Of a stretch of DNA of 64,000 bases, positions 43,784 through 56,227 are shown piece after piece. The position numbers and the translations under genes are program-made. Each line of letters begins with the position of its first letter. The first letter of the stretch is position 1. The notes under the pieces were generated by a model. That model was not told the DNA's origin and did no database searches. It saw only the letters and a list, made by a program, of their open reading frames with translations. Source of the stretch: Gliomastix tumulicola (taxonomy: Eukaryota > Ascomycota > Sordariomycetes > Hypocreales > Bionectriaceae); contig BCHX01000008.1 of assembly GCA_001599755.1 (NCBI GenBank), forward strand, positions 1,984,001-2,048,000. The letters run 5' to 3'.

Positions 43784-45288
43784 TTATAGCTCATCCCGAT
43801 AGAACTTCTCCTGGCTCCCCTTATCGTCCAAGGCCTCTTCCTCTTCCTCGTCCTCGCCATCGATGTACCCACGTAGTTCCCTTATGTCATCGTTGGGGAT
43901 ATCGACAACTTCCAACCGCCAGCCAGCGTCCCCGGCGATCTTCTCGATCTCGGCCCGCATCTCTTCAACAACAGCCGGATCAACATCCAGCTCTTCCATC
44001 TCCTCGCGTGTAAGTGCTTGAACCTTGCCACCTTCAGCTTTGCTGGCAGCTTGGGCAATCAACTCAATGAACTTTTCCGACAGCGAGTCCCGGTTCTGCT
44101 CGCGAGGAGACTTAAGACTAATCGGGGGCTTTCCCTCCTCGTCCCCGGTAGAAAGAACATGCCTTGCACCGACGACAATGCCACCGACGACAGCCGGGCG
44201 CTCCTCTGATGACGGCTTTTGTTCGTAGCCTTCCACGTTCTCGGTGTCTGCCTGCTCTTGCGGCTGCGCTGCGTCTTTGGCAGGAGCACCATCTTGCTCA
44301 ATCTGCGGCGGTATGGAATTCTCGTGCATGATGAGCTGGCAGTCGATCCGGTGCGCCCTATGCTCCTCGGGCGGCAGGAAAGCAACATCTTCGCAGAGAC
44401 GAGGGGTGTTGACGACCATCAGATAAGCGCAAATCGTGACCTCCTTAATCCACGAGATCCGGTCCTGCGCAAGGCCCGGCACGCAGTGGTACTGCACCTC
44501 GATAGTCCGCTCCCGCCCCGTGAGATCGCAGATCGTGCCGCCCTCCAGCTTCTGCACGAGGTATCGCTGGTCACCCTTGACCTGGACCTCGGCGGGCAGG
44601 GGCTTCGCGTCCGGGTTCTGCCTGGCCTTCTGCAGGGACGAGGTCGGGATGGCCGGGACCGCCCCGAGGACGTATTCGACGGCGTGCGGATCGCGGACGG
44701 CCTGCCCCGCCGCCGCCGCGGGGACGTGGAACTGGACAATCTCGCGGTTCTTGCAGAACTTGTACGTCCACCAGCCCGACATGAAGATGAGGCACTGATC
44801 TCCCAGCCCGCTGAGCAGCTCCCACCCGTGCGCGGTCGCGCGGCTGAGCTCGCGTGCCTCCTCGGCCTTGGCGAGCTCGCTGTCCGTGTCGTTGTCTTGG
44901 TTCGGCTGCTGCACCAGCGGGATGGAGCAGAGGTACTCCTCCGAGGATAGCCTCATGACCTCGTACGCGATCTTCGGTTCATGGCTGCCGCTTGCGCTGC
45001 CGTCGCTTCCGGCCTCGGTGCTATGTGCGAGATCGGTCGATACGGTCGGTTTAGGCTCCTTGTTGTCGAGGAGGGCTTGCGCATCTGCCTCGCTGATCCA
45101 GCCATCGGACAATAACACCTCGAACTACGTTTTCAACATTGTTAGCAGGCTAGATGCGCTGGAAGCTTGGGGATAGCTCGGGTCCATACTTGTGGTAACG
45201 TCAGCAGGTCCTCGAAGACGCTGAAGCCACGAGTTCGGGCCTCGCTAAGCTGGAGCGAAGCCAGGAGCAAGAAATTCAGGCGGCGCAT
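43784..45288 (-). CDS. yos9: YOS9/OS-9, ER quality-control lectin
   Basis: Luminal lectin of the HRD1 complex that reads trimmed mannose on misfolded glycoproteins and sends them to ER-associated degradation. Exons 45190-45288 and 43784-45124 (minus) encode 479 residues. A signal peptide is at 1 to about 18 (MRRLNFLLLASLQL). The MRH domain spans about 143-285, with the sugar-site GWWTYKFC at 150-157, GGTICDLTGRERTIEVQYHC (Arg, Glu, Tyr contacts) and CAYLMVVNTPRLC. The C-terminal third is acidic, and the last four residues are RDEL, an ER retrieval signal. The 65-bp intron has GTATGG, GCTAAC and CGTAG. The first exon supplies the signal peptide, so a model starting in exon 2 would lose secretion. 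Confidence 0.93.
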
Positions 45289-46070
45289 CTTGCCTGACGT
45301 ACCAGCACAAATCCCATCAGATGCGGAATCTTTTGCAGAGAGCGATGCGCATTGTTAGTGATGAGGCAGGTCCAGATCGGCGGCGCTGATGGTGGCATTG
45401 CTCCCACTGAGGTCACTGTGTTATCTACATTTAGCCGGGATTATGCCGGTGGGCCAACTCAACATCACCGACCCAAGGTGACCAACAGTCCCCTCAACTT
45501 TGGAAATAGCTTCAGCATGTGCCACAAAGCTACCCATATTTAGCGATTCAATCTCCTTTTCATACGAACACTCTCGCATGAGTGGTTCGTGGATCGGCTC
45601 AGCTGTCAGCGAGGCGTTACATCGCTTCACACGTTGGACAGGCAACCAGGCGTCGACATCACCTGAAACGAGATGTCTCGCCCCGTTGGGGGCTGGCACG
45701 TCCAAACATGAGAATATTTTCAGTGCAGCACAATGCCGCTACGCCTCCATCCGACCACCTGCGTGAGGCTGTCAGGCAAACCCCACAGATGCAGGATGGT
45801 CGCAACAACCAAGAGATCGAGAGAGCCTATCCATAAGATGGACTGAAACTCTCCCTGAGGCCAAAAGTGGTCTCTATAGTTAAATATGTTCACCAACCGC
45901 TCATGTCAAAGAGCTTACCCTCCCGGCTGGCACATTTCCTCCCATCGTCTCTCGCATATCCTTGCTTTTGACCCTACAGCATTCGAGACTCTCCCGTATT
46001 TCTTTGCCCTAAGTGAGAGACTCGGAAGGCAACAACACGCCCGATACTCGCCAAATACACCGGTCATTCA
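45289..46070. other. Divergent intergenic region YOS9 / DUF3433
   Basis: 782 bases between two outward-facing genes, less GC-rich by eye than the core genes. It should hold both promoters. Open frames at 45352-45836 overlap and show no similarity. No TATA box is evident. Confidence 0.45.
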
Positions 46071-49000
46071 ATGGCTTCTCAAAGTGGTGCTCTCCCTACC
46101 CAAACCGAGGATATCGCCCGCGAGGGTGAAGATGCCATTGATAAAGCCAAGAACGGCGGCGAGATGACGGGCCAGCCTTGCAGGAAGCATGCGGAGGTTG
46201 AGAGGGAGGACGGGTGTGAGCAGCTGCCCTCGTGGCATCCGGTTTGGCTCCGCCCATTGACCTTGCTCTCCTTGAGCCTCGTCCTCTTGGTTTTCACAGT
46301 GTCACTGCCCCTACTTCTGCAATATTCTCGTCGGAATGACGGTCTTGCAGAAGCTCATGACAGCGTTGTCTACCTTTGGAGATTTGGACCAACAGCCGGC
46401 AGGTCTCCAATCCATACGAAGTTTGTTTGCGTCTCTAACAGTGCCTATTCCATAGTTCTGACAACGTTGACAATACTCTGGTCACGAGTGGAAGCACAGG
46501 CACTAAGATACATGCCGTGGATTGCTCTGGAACTTGGACAACATGCCGAGGATGAAATACACGATCTCGACTATTCTCAGATGCTGCTCCCGAGTATTCT
46601 CGTTCAGTCGCTGCGACGGAGGCATTTTCTCGTTTTTCTGGCTTCTATCATCCCGATCATACTGAGGGTGCAGATCGTCCTTTCACCCAGTTTCTTCGAG
46701 TCGGCCCTCATACAAGTACCTTCCTTGACCCAAATTCAAGTTTTGGACGCATTCTCCGATATGGACGAGGCTTCGACGTCTACCCGCCCATATTATCACG
46801 CCAAAGGTGTTCGAGAGCTAGGCATGAACCCTCCTTTTGGCTTGTTCGAACATGGCGTCTATCAGACGTTTGGCCCTCTGACTGGACATGCTCCTGCCAC
46901 CATAGGTGCATCTCTAAAGGCGCACTTGGATGGGTTGTTCATGGACATGCAATGCATAGAGATGAAAAACTTCACTTCATCCGCCCAATCCCAAGAACCA
47001 CTTCCGAGATCGCGGTTTCTCGACAACATCACATTTGATCTATACTTCGAGGATTGCACGGACCCTGTTACGATTTCGGCTCGGGGATTGTCCCCCGCTT
47101 TAACCAGATTGCCTTTGAACACGACTGACACCCTTGACACTTTTTACAAACCACGCCTTGAGTCTCGCCGACACTGCTCCTCTTTGCCCCAACAGCAGCC
47201 GGCGTTCTTGTATTTCGTCGTTTACTATCCGCGAGAGAATGACTACCCTGGCAAGTATTTTCCACGGCTGCTTGAAGGCGGTGCTGTGATATGCTCGCCG
47301 ACGACATGGGTGTCTACAGTAGAAGTCGTCGATGATGGCCTCACTCGAAACGTCACGATGGTCCCCGGTCAGAGTGATGACCGCATTGACTTTGCCACGA
47401 ACCTCTAGGAGAGCATAGTCGACTTTATTCCATTCGAGTCCGGCGGTTGGAACAGCTCCGAGCCTACTGTGCCAAATTACGGTGGTCCACTAACTGCGGC
47501 TCTTCAATTCAACACGCACGCGCCAGATCTTAACGACTTGTCACTATACCGGAGTGAAGTTCTAAGGCAAGCCGTCACGAATCTTACTAGAGACCTTGGC
47601 CCTATGGTTTTTCACTATGGCTTCCGGCAAGCCGAGGATCACCGAACAGATAGCTTTGTTATCCACGAGAAGAATCGAATTCTTGTGAACCAGGCTATCT
47701 GTGTGGCGATGACAGTGCTTTCTGGTCTGTGCATATGCCTCGCGGTTGGAGTGCTCTCTCAACTTCGAGGGCTTTCAAAAATTTGGCATCGAGAGCCAGC
47801 AACGATGCTTGGGCTTATGGCCTTCTTTCTTAAGAACCGTCAACTTTCCATCCCAGAATGTAACGACAAATCCAAGTGGGCTGCGTGCAAGTACGCTTGT
47901 CTTGCGGTCCTGGTACCGTGGTCTTTTCATCTGCTATGGACTTGCTGTCACCATCGCCCTCGTCGTCAGTCTCATGAAGTCTCAAGACTTTGACGGTTTA
48001 GCGACTGTAAAGGATGAAAGTTACTCGTTTGTGCTATGGAAGTCGGTTCCGACGTTAGCTGTGCTCATCATTGCTTTATACGCAAATTCCGCCGATTCAG
48101 CTGTACGGGCGTTAACGCCGTTCCAGCGCCTATCCCACGGGGTGAGGAATCCACAGGAACTGGACAAGTCTCCTCTGGATATGCTTGGCCTCAACGCTGT
48201 CTATCATTCATTCCGCTTCGGAATGCCAACCGTCGCCGTCTCTCAAATCCTTGTCATCCTATGTGCTTTCTTGGGCACCCTCAGTTCGGTTCTATTTAGC
48301 TCTGAGCTGGTCCCTCAATCCATAAGTGCCGCATACCGCTCGCAGAGCTGGCTCGCCACTCGATATATCTCGGATGACGATTGGGACCAACACAATGCCG
48401 ACCGGTACAGACTCAAGTCTCTGTATTCGATGCAGAACACTTCGGGGCTCTCGTACCCGCGCGACACATATGCGGATCTTGTCTTTCCAGTCCTTCCGAT
48501 GAATGAGCTGCCATCAATCAAACAGTCTACCGCAAAATTTATTGTCCCGGCTGCAAAACTAGCGTCAGATTGCTTCCCCCTATCCCGGGGCGTCGGGTTC
48601 AATGCAACTCTCAGCCCAGGCCCCCGCGACGCACTTCCCGGGACTATCGAGATCAACTTCAATGATGCATGGGACCCTAACACCGTGCTGCGGAGTTTGG
48701 ACAGCTATTCCGATGGGCCACCGGCCTATTTTGCTGGTTCTCAGTGGGATAATGCCTCCATCGACGGACGGGGCAAGACATGGAGAGCGGAAGCGTATAC
48801 TTGGGGACGCCTCTCGCCCTCTCGAATCGAAATTGAGGAGGTTTTCGTCTGGTGGTGCAACTATTCCTGGATTAAAGTTCCCACTGCCGTTACGATGATC
48901 GAAACGAATGGCGACTTTCACATCGACACGACACATCCACCCATCCCTGATTATACAAAGACTCGACCCTGGACGCCAGCCTTTGACGTTCCATTGTTCA

Positions 49001-49698
49001 GCGTGCAGAAGCAAGGTTCGGCTGCACTCCCCGCGGCTTCATTCCCAGAAAGCATGCTGAACCTCAGAGGAGAGTTCCGGAGCTTGGTGAATGTTGTCAA
49101 GTCTTTGACGTTAGAAGACTTGGGGGACCCAACGCGCGATGGATATGTGGTCAAGATGCTCAACGACAATATGAGTCTGCTCATGGCTCAGCTAGCAAAC
49201 ATCGAAAGCCGCCTTGCCCTAAATGAAACCTCGATCTCGGAGCCCTACGATCCTGGGGAACTCAAGCCCATTGAGATCACCCTTGTTGACAATAGTCGCC
49301 GTCGTACGGTTCAGAACGCAAATATCACCTCCGTCCTGGTATCGATCATTTGCCTTCTTGTTCTTGTGAATACTTGGGCACTTATCTCAGCATGCGTCTC
49401 ACACCTCCCACCTGGAAGTAGACAGCACGGCTTGCTACTTGACCTGGAGTTGAAGGGTCTGGCGCCCGAGGGATTTAATGCCCTGGCCACGATGGCATCG
49501 CTCTTGCATGGCTCGAACTACGCTGATCATGTACCTCACGATGCTTTCGCGCTTCCCCCGAGACAGCTTCAGGAGCACATCGCAGGGAAACACTTTAGGA
49601 TGGGTTGGTTTTTCAACAGCCAGACTGAAGAAAGGGTATTCACGGTTGGTATACTGGGCGACGATGACTTTGATTTTTTGGAAAGCAGGAGTACGTAG
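46071..49698 (+). pseudogene. DUF3433 membrane protein gene, disrupted
   Basis: The full locus would encode about 1,190 residues with two DUF3433 units, each with N-terminal helices and a large outer loop, the normal family architecture. The first unit has WLRPLTLLSLSLVLLVF and LWSRVEAQALRYMPW; the second has LRSWYRGLFICYGLAV, VPTLAVLIIALYA and RALTPFQRLSHG. Two lesions break it. An in-frame TAG lies at 47406-47408 (frame continues open on both sides), and a one-base frame change occurs around 47880-47905, where similarity passes from KSKWAACK to TLVLRSWY. A 57-base segment (46399-46455) looks like a GC-AG intron whose removal restores FGPTAVLTTLTILW. Either a pseudogene or sequencing errors; the function of DUF3433 proteins is unknown. 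Confidence 0.82.
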
Positions 49699-52600
49699 AC
49701 GACAGCGACTGCGTTGACTTGCAAGTCACACGCTTAGGGGGTGATGAGGCTCTGCAGCTGCGCGCGTATCAGGGCAGGGTGGTATCTGAACATAGCCTCC
49801 TTGCAAATGAAACCATGGCAGCTGCACAATCCTGCGTTTCGGAAGCCAAGCATTGCCTCGTTGGATTTTCGGCGGTCACTCGTCGTGACAAAGGACCGGA
49901 AGCACGCAAAGCAGGGTTGACGCAGTTCCGGGTGGAAGTTCTAGAGCTCGGTATCGATGCAAGGCGTCCGGATACACATGCAAGGCAACGGAATAAAGGC
50001 GCCTACCTATTACATGCTCAGCGCACACCCGATGCCTGGACAAGCGCGGGCATCTGTCACACCGCTTGCACGCGCATATTATTATTATCAATCAATACAT
50101 CTCCGTTTTACGCAGCAGTCCTGTCCAGCTCATCACCCGATCTTCACACCATCATTCCAGACCGCCGAAAATCCCTCCCTCCGCACCCGCGGTCTTCGTG
50201 CCCGGCGATTGAGACGACAAGGTAACCCTCCGCCCGAGCATATTGACTAACCACCACCCAATACCGACCCAAACGGGAAGGGAGGGAGGGTGGTCTGGGG
50301 CTTAGAGGCCGACCCTGAGTCACCGACGCATAGCGCTGATAGGACCCCCGGCGACGACCTTGGTGCACGCATTCCGCGGCCGATTGGCTGGGCCTGCATG
50401 AGAGAAGGGGAGCAGCAGACCTCAATTGGCATGCTGGCAACACACCGACTGCAGCGTCTGGCGCCCAAGGTTCCCGTGTCCGTGGTGGCTATGCACACAC
50501 ACACACACACATACACACACACACGTCGCAGCGACGCTGCATGCCGGGTGCTGCGGGAGCCAGCCAATGGGATCGGCTGCTGGGGAGGCGGATGAAGGAA
50601 TTATCTCGCAGCGGGCATGTGACTGGAATCGCGATTGATGAAATGCGGTTGGGTGTGGTGGGCGCCTACTTTTTGCCCGACTTGTATTGGGGGGGGGGAT
50701 GCGTTGGCGCATGTCTCAGGGTCACCCACACTCGAGGCTCAAGAGATCTTTTACAAATGGCAATGACAATGGAATGACGGGTGGTCGGATGGGGGGCATT
50801 CTGATATCTGCGATAATGTCTTCCCACAAGTAAGTCTACGGTCGTTCTAGATGCAGATTGCCTTGATGGAGGTGTGCCAACTCTAGGGTAGCGCATCCCT
50901 CAAGCCGCCAGCCAGTCCCAGCTCTCGTGCTCTCACTCCCACTGGCAGTTGTCAAGACGCTTCGGAGGACAGCCACTCTTAGCGTGTGATCAGCGCCAAT
51001 GGTGAATCCTTGCCCGAACTAGACCCGTTAGCGGGTGCGCTAGCTCATGTCAGAGTGGACCCCCTGCATCTTCCGCCTCACTCTTCAGAGCGTCGGGGAC
51101 CAATCACCTTGGTCACCTGAAGTCCCCAGTCCGATCTCCTGCAGCAGACAGGCGACTTGTCGGGGACGGTATCTTGGGTTTGTGTTTTAGAGCACCTACG
51201 GAGTCCTACGGCACCTCATCCTCACTCAGCTGTCGTCCGTGGCCTTTCTTCTTCCAGTCCGAGGCATCCACACCCACCCTGCACGTCGCATGCATGATGA
51301 CTCGATGAGATGATAGGCGCGGGGGACATTTCCGTGTCCTCATCATCCCCCTTCGCTTCGCGACGACGGCCAACGCCGATGTCCACGGCGAAGCCCAAAG
51401 CGCCCGGAATCAGACCAGAGACGGGCGCAGAGAGAGCCATTTGTCACTCGACTCCGGCCCAATACGAGTGCCTGCCGTTATCTGTGCATGATGTTGCTTC
51501 TTTCAAATGTGCAGATCTCTCCTTCTTCCCCACGGAGAGAGATCCAACAGAGGTTGACGCCATCGTCGGGCCCCTGGGAAAACTGCACAGTCTCGCTTCG
51601 AGGGTCAAATCTCAAATGTGCACGTGTGGGGGGCTCTCCTTAATTAGAGATGCTGGTGACATGCTTGCCACGATCAACTTTCCTCGACGGGGAGAAATGG
51701 GAACGCTTCTCTGACTCGTGAAGACGGTGCTAAACGGGCCTAGACGCTTGGGCATGGAGATTACGACGTTCAATGGCGTTAAACTTCCGTCAACGGGCCG
51801 GGCCTGTCCCAATGCTGGCCTAACGTGCTGACCGGTCGAGAGCTGTACGTTCGGAGTATGAGTACCATGGTCAAACAGTCGAGGTACCGAGTGTTTCGTC
51901 ACAAATGCTACGTTGGCTCTGGTACCGGAACCGTCACACACCATCCCGCAAATCCTCCTACCACTGCAGGGCAACAGGAACAGGGTGCAGGCGCGCAGCA
52001 GGCTAAAGTGGCGTGCCCTGGAATCCCTTCTGATGGTCGGTAATGGTCGGTGGTGCAGTGATCGGGGTGGGTCCTGGACAGGACTTCTGCGGGCGTACTC
52101 AGCAGCAGTCTTGGGGACTCTTGGACTCTTGGGGGCTGCCCGTGGGAAGCAAGGGGAGGTCACCAGAGCCCGAGGCCGGGAGAAACAGGCCGGCGATGAT
52201 ATAAATGAATGAGTGAGCTGGCGGGTGGCCATTACGCATGCCTTGCGGTGGGCTGAGCTAGCGGAAGAGTGATGAGCTGGCGCATCCATCTCGACCTAAG
52301 CCATCAAGCCATGATGATGACCGGTGCCCGGTGCCTTGTTTCGCAGGCGGACGCAGCCAATGGAACGCTGGTGGAGCCTTGGGGAGTGATGTGGCCCTGC
52401 GAGTCTCCCAAGTCCAGTCCCGGGAAGGCGCGACTCGAGTGTCTTGGACTCTCTTCGTGCCTTCCCAAGGTGCCAAGCTTCCACACCACACCATCCATCG
52501 GCATCCACTCCGTCTCCACTCGTGGCCTAATGCAAATGCAAGCACGGGCAGGGTCCTCCCTTCCATCTGGTGGGCACCGAAGACCACTCCTGGCAGCCTC

Positions 52601-53045
52601 GTTTGATCGACTGGATGCCTTTCGCTGCTGCCCTCCCGACGCTTCTTTTAATCCTGGCCCCTCGCCCCTCAGCCCATCTTCCGTCTTGATGATTTTTTGA
52701 TCTGATCTCATTCTCGTGTTTCCAATTCTTCACCAACCATCATCTTTGCTCCCCTAATTTTTCTGCCAGCCAGCCTGTCTTCTCTCAAGGACATCCCTCG
52801 TCCACTTAGTATCATTTCACCAAGCTTCACTTCCTAGTAGTACTACGAGAGACGAGGCGAACTGTCAATCCACCGTGCTCGTCTCTTGATTCTTTGCATC
52901 GATCACCCTCGTTCAATCTTGTACGCTCTTGCCAGCCCCGACCTTAGTCTCACATTCAATCTCCAATCCCTCGCGCTACTGCATCACCTACCCGTTCGTC
53001 TCTCTGGACGAATACTATCTGATCGGCATCACGCTTGTCCTGAAC
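49699..53045. other. 3.3-kb gene-poor region upstream of C2H2 factor
   Basis: Longest gap in the window. It starts with the 3' flank of the DUF3433 locus and ends with a long pyrimidine-rich leader (52690-53045) of the zinc-finger gene. A CA microsatellite lies at 50494-50524, and several ATTGG/CCAAT boxes occur (near 50384, 50572 and 52357). I find no protein-like frame or RNA gene. Regulatory genes often have such long upstream regions. Confidence 0.45.
50494..50524. repeat. CA dinucleotide microsatellite
   Basis: About fifteen CA units with one T interruption. It lies in the gap upstream of the C2H2 factor and is not in a gene. Confidence 0.9.
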
Positions 53046-55082
53046 ATGGACAGTGGTATCAAGCGGCTCCAGCTTGAACGCGAATTGAATGCGAAGAAGG
53101 CACGCTGCGAGGAGATCGTCAGAATTCTCTCCCAGCAAAGCTCTGCAGAGCAATCACCCGCTGCCCAGCTCTACGATCAGGAGAGCCACTACGTTCATCA
53201 TGAGCAACCTATCGACCTGTCGCGTACCAAGTCGGCATCTGGCCACATGGCTTCCATGCCCATGATGGTGAGTACTCTGATCCGAAACACTCAAACATCC
53301 GAACAAGAGACTGACGGGACGGTGTTTGTGCAGAGCCAGATGTCGGGACCTCCGGCCTTCAACAGACAACAGAGGTCTATGTCTTACCAATGTACGACCC
53401 AGAGTCACGACAAGTCGGGTCAAGCGAAGTCGGAAATACCCTTTCGCCCGACTGTCCCCATTGCTTCGCTCTCGGACGTCGTCCCCATGAAGCGGGCTGC
53501 TTCTAGCCAGAGCGCCTTTCCCAGCCGCTCGTTTCCCAGTCCCACTGGTCAGCAGAGCCTTCCGAAAATCCAAGAGCACGACGCTCTCTCCGGGGTTGGC
53601 GTTGATCCCGCCGAATGGATTGCCGCCAACCCTATCGATGACACTTCCTGCGTGTCATTCTGGAACAATTATCCTTCTCCCAACGACATCCCGCTGCCCG
53701 ATGTGTCCGCCTGCCCGTCTCTCTACACCGGCCAATCGGTTCGAGAGCAGGGCACGCCCTCGACTCCGCAGACCAGCTCCTTTGGGTACAACAACAATGC
53801 CGACCCCAACTGGTCCTACAACAACAGCATTGAGATGGCGACTGCATCCATTTCCCAATCCTCGTTCGCGAGCCAACAGATGCACCAGGAAATGTTCCCC
53901 CTGGTCCCAGAGGCCTATACTCAGGGAAGGGCGGATGCCGATCTCTTCGCCCTCGGAGCCGGTGCTCCTATTACAGAGTATGAGCACCATGGCGACCTGT
54001 CGTCCAGCCTGGATGAGAACAGCTTGACTGTCCCGACCGAGTCGGCCTCCATGACGCGCTCCAGCTCCAACATGAGCTCCGCTAGCTGCAAGTCAAACGC
54101 CTCCAATCTCTCGAGGCGCAGCAAGGAAAGGCGAGAGCAGGTCTTGGAGAACGCCCGTCGGATAATCCTTGCGCCCAAGCCCCAGGAGAAACCTGAGGAA
54201 AGCCCGGCCGCCTCATCCAAGGCCACCAAGAAGGCCAAGGCTCTTGAGGCTCGCAAGATAGCCAACCAACGCCGCAAGCAGGCCAAGGTCTACTGCCGCC
54301 ACTGTCACGAACATCCTGGCGGCTTCAGGGGCGCTCATGAGCTACAGAGGCACTTGAACTCAAAGCACTCTTCCACGGTCACCAAGTGGATCTGCCGCGA
54401 CCCGGCTGAAGTCGGTGTAGACACTGTGCGTCCGGAGAACCCGCTCAAGGGCTGCAAGAGCTGTGAAAGTAACAAGCCATACGCGGCATACTACAATGCT
54501 GCGGCTCACATGCGCCGAGCCCATTTCGCGCCGAAGCCAAAGGAGGGCCGCACCCGAAACAAGACTATCCTTCCTAAAGAAGAGAAGCGAGGCGGCTCGG
54601 CTGGCGGGCTGTGGCCGTGCATGGACGTGCTCAAGGAGTGGATGGTAGTGGTCACTGTTCAGGTTGATCCGTCTGCCAAAGTTGAGGACTCTGACCCTGA
54701 CCAGTCCATCGAGCAAGTCGAGGACGAAGATGACTGTATGGACGATGCTGAGGATGGTACAGAGGCTGATGCTGACGCTGCGACCGAGCCTGCCTCGTCT
54801 CCGATGATGCTAGATAACTCTCCTTCAGCATGCATCAACGGCGGCGCATCGCCATCTCAGGCATCTCCCGTCAATGGTACTGCCGCAGGCAACAGCTATC
54901 TGTCGTCGATGGAGGCGTCGCCAGTCACCAACGACGCTGAGGTCCTCGATATCGCCTCTACACTCTCTATGAACCCTTCCTTCATTGACGCCACGCCATC
55001 TGATTGGACCGCCATGTCGTCTGACGCGTATGTCGCGACATATGGCTACACCAACCAAGCCGGTCTGCCAGGAGTCTTCTAA
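53046..55082 (+). CDS. C2H2-type zinc-finger transcription factor
   Basis: Probable nuclear DNA-binding regulator. Exons 53046-53267 and 53334-55082 encode 656 residues. The first ~360 residues are Ser/Gln/Pro-rich and disordered, apart from a short helix (GIKRLQLERELNAKKARCEEI, about 4-24). A Ser-rich segment leads to a basic RRSKERREQVLENARRIIL helix. Two zinc fingers follow: YCRHCHEHPGGFRGAHELQRH (about 394-420) and a variant with CRDP ... CKSCES ... HMRRAH (about 440-480). An acidic C-terminus may activate transcription. The intron 53268-53333 (66 bp; GTGAGT, CTGAC, GTGCAG) is open in frame and would add 22 residues if retained. The ATG is the first of the exon; upstream frame extension starts only at a TTG. 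Target genes are unknown. Confidence 0.88.
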   Translation: MDSGIKRLQLERELNAKKARCEEIVRILSQQSSAEQSPAAQLYDQESHYVHHEQPIDLSRTKSASGHMASMPMMVSTLIRNTQTSEQETDGTVFVQSQMSGPPAFNRQQRSMSYQCTTQSHDKSGQAKSEIPFRPTVPIASLSDVVPMKRAASSQSAFPSRSFPSPTGQQSLPKIQEHDALSGVGVDPAEWIAANPIDDTSCVSFWNNYPSPNDIPLPDVSACPSLYTGQSVREQGTPSTPQTSSFGYNNNADPNWSYNNSIEMATASISQSSFASQQMHQEMFPLVPEAYTQGRADADLFALGAGAPITEYEHHGDLSSSLDENSLTVPTESASMTRSSSNMSSASCKSNASNLSRRSKERREQVLENARRIILAPKPQEKPEESPAASSKATKKAKALEARKIANQRRKQAKVYCRHCHEHPGGFRGAHELQRHLNSKHSSTVTKWICRDPAEVGVDTVRPENPLKGCKSCESNKPYAAYYNAAAHMRRAHFAPKPKEGRTRNKTILPKEEKRGGSAGGLWPCMDVLKEWMVVVTVQVDPSAKVEDSDPDQSIEQVEDEDDCMDDAEDGTEADADAATEPASSPMMLDNSPSACINGGASPSQASPVNGTAAGNSYLSSMEASPVTNDAEVLDIASTLSMNPSFIDATPSDWTAMSSDAYVATYGYTNQAGLPGVF

Positions 55083-56227
55083 ACCCAAAGGGGGGCTATG
55101 CACTGTGCAGACTCGGGCCCCGGCCAGTGATGAAGTCACAAGCTATGGCAGCAACAACAACAACAACAAACAGCCAGCTACCAAAAAAGGCCCGGCAGAT
55201 GGCGCGTCGGAAGGAAGGGGATGATTTACATTCGAAGCTGGTCCCTGCTCGATTCAACATCAGCGCACACCTCATGTGATGCCGACAAGGCTCTAGACCA
55301 GAGCGATCTGATGTTCCTTTTCTTGTTCTCCCTGGTTCTTCCTCTTCTTCATCTGTCTTGTTGCTTACTTTCCTTGTTTTCCTACTCCTGTTCCAAACCT
55401 GTCCTTTCTGTTCAGTTTGCTTTTCCACCCTTTTGGTCTCGGCATTGATTGCCTGTACTGTTCTCCTTCTTCACGCTTGGGGGGTTGGGGGATACGTTTG
55501 CGGCACTGGATGCTGCGCTCTAATCACTTGGCCATTCTTTTTGGCTGACTGGCAACACAAAACGTTCTTGGCTTCGATAATGAGGGACCTCGAAGCCTCT
55601 TGTATGGATACACCATTTTATGAGGGCGCCCGCTCGGGCTGCCACATGTATATATATCAGCTAACGACATTATGAACTATCTGGGGAGGGACAGGCGGCC
55701 CTCATTGGGGCTACATGGGCAGTCCCATTGGCCTGGCGTTTTTCTCGGTTTGATTTTTTTTTTTTTTCATATGGGTGGGATGGACGAGGTTGTCCTTGGG
55801 AAATATCTGGGATGCAGTGCGCAGGCGTTTACATATATATACTGGGAAGGTATCTGGCAAGACCTTGGATACAGGTTTTGGGACGGCTGTGGCAACGGTC
55901 TTGTCCTCCCCGCGAAAGGGGCTTATTACTTACTGTACGAATATTTATACCATAATTCGTCATATGCGTTGACGATTGAATATTTAAGAGAACTTATTCG
56001 AGAACTTATTCTTAGCCATCTGTGCCCTTTTTATTAGTCTGTTCTGACGTAGATGGCACACAAGTACTGGTTGTGCCGCAATTGTGTGTGTGTCAGTCAG
56101 TGGCGGCTCCATCACCAAGACCCCAAGCCAGCACAGCACAGCACACATTCACATTTTATCACCGCTGGCCACCTGTCAACTTGGCCCCCTTTTTCCAACA
56201 CTTCTCGCAACTCAGCCGCCATCAATC
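55083..56227. other. Intergenic region after C2H2 factor
   Basis: 1.1 kb holding the 3' flank of the zinc-finger gene and the leader of the membrane-protein gene at 56228. It is T-rich (55310-55480, 55748-55768) with CAA triplets at 55152-55168. Short plus-strand frames end in hydrophobic nonsense. No gene is recognised. Confidence 0.45.

Noticed and set aside
49719..50225. Open frame directly after the DUF3433 locus, as a possible continuation
   Set aside because: The locus already reaches normal family length at 49698, and this frame has no similarity to the family C-terminus.
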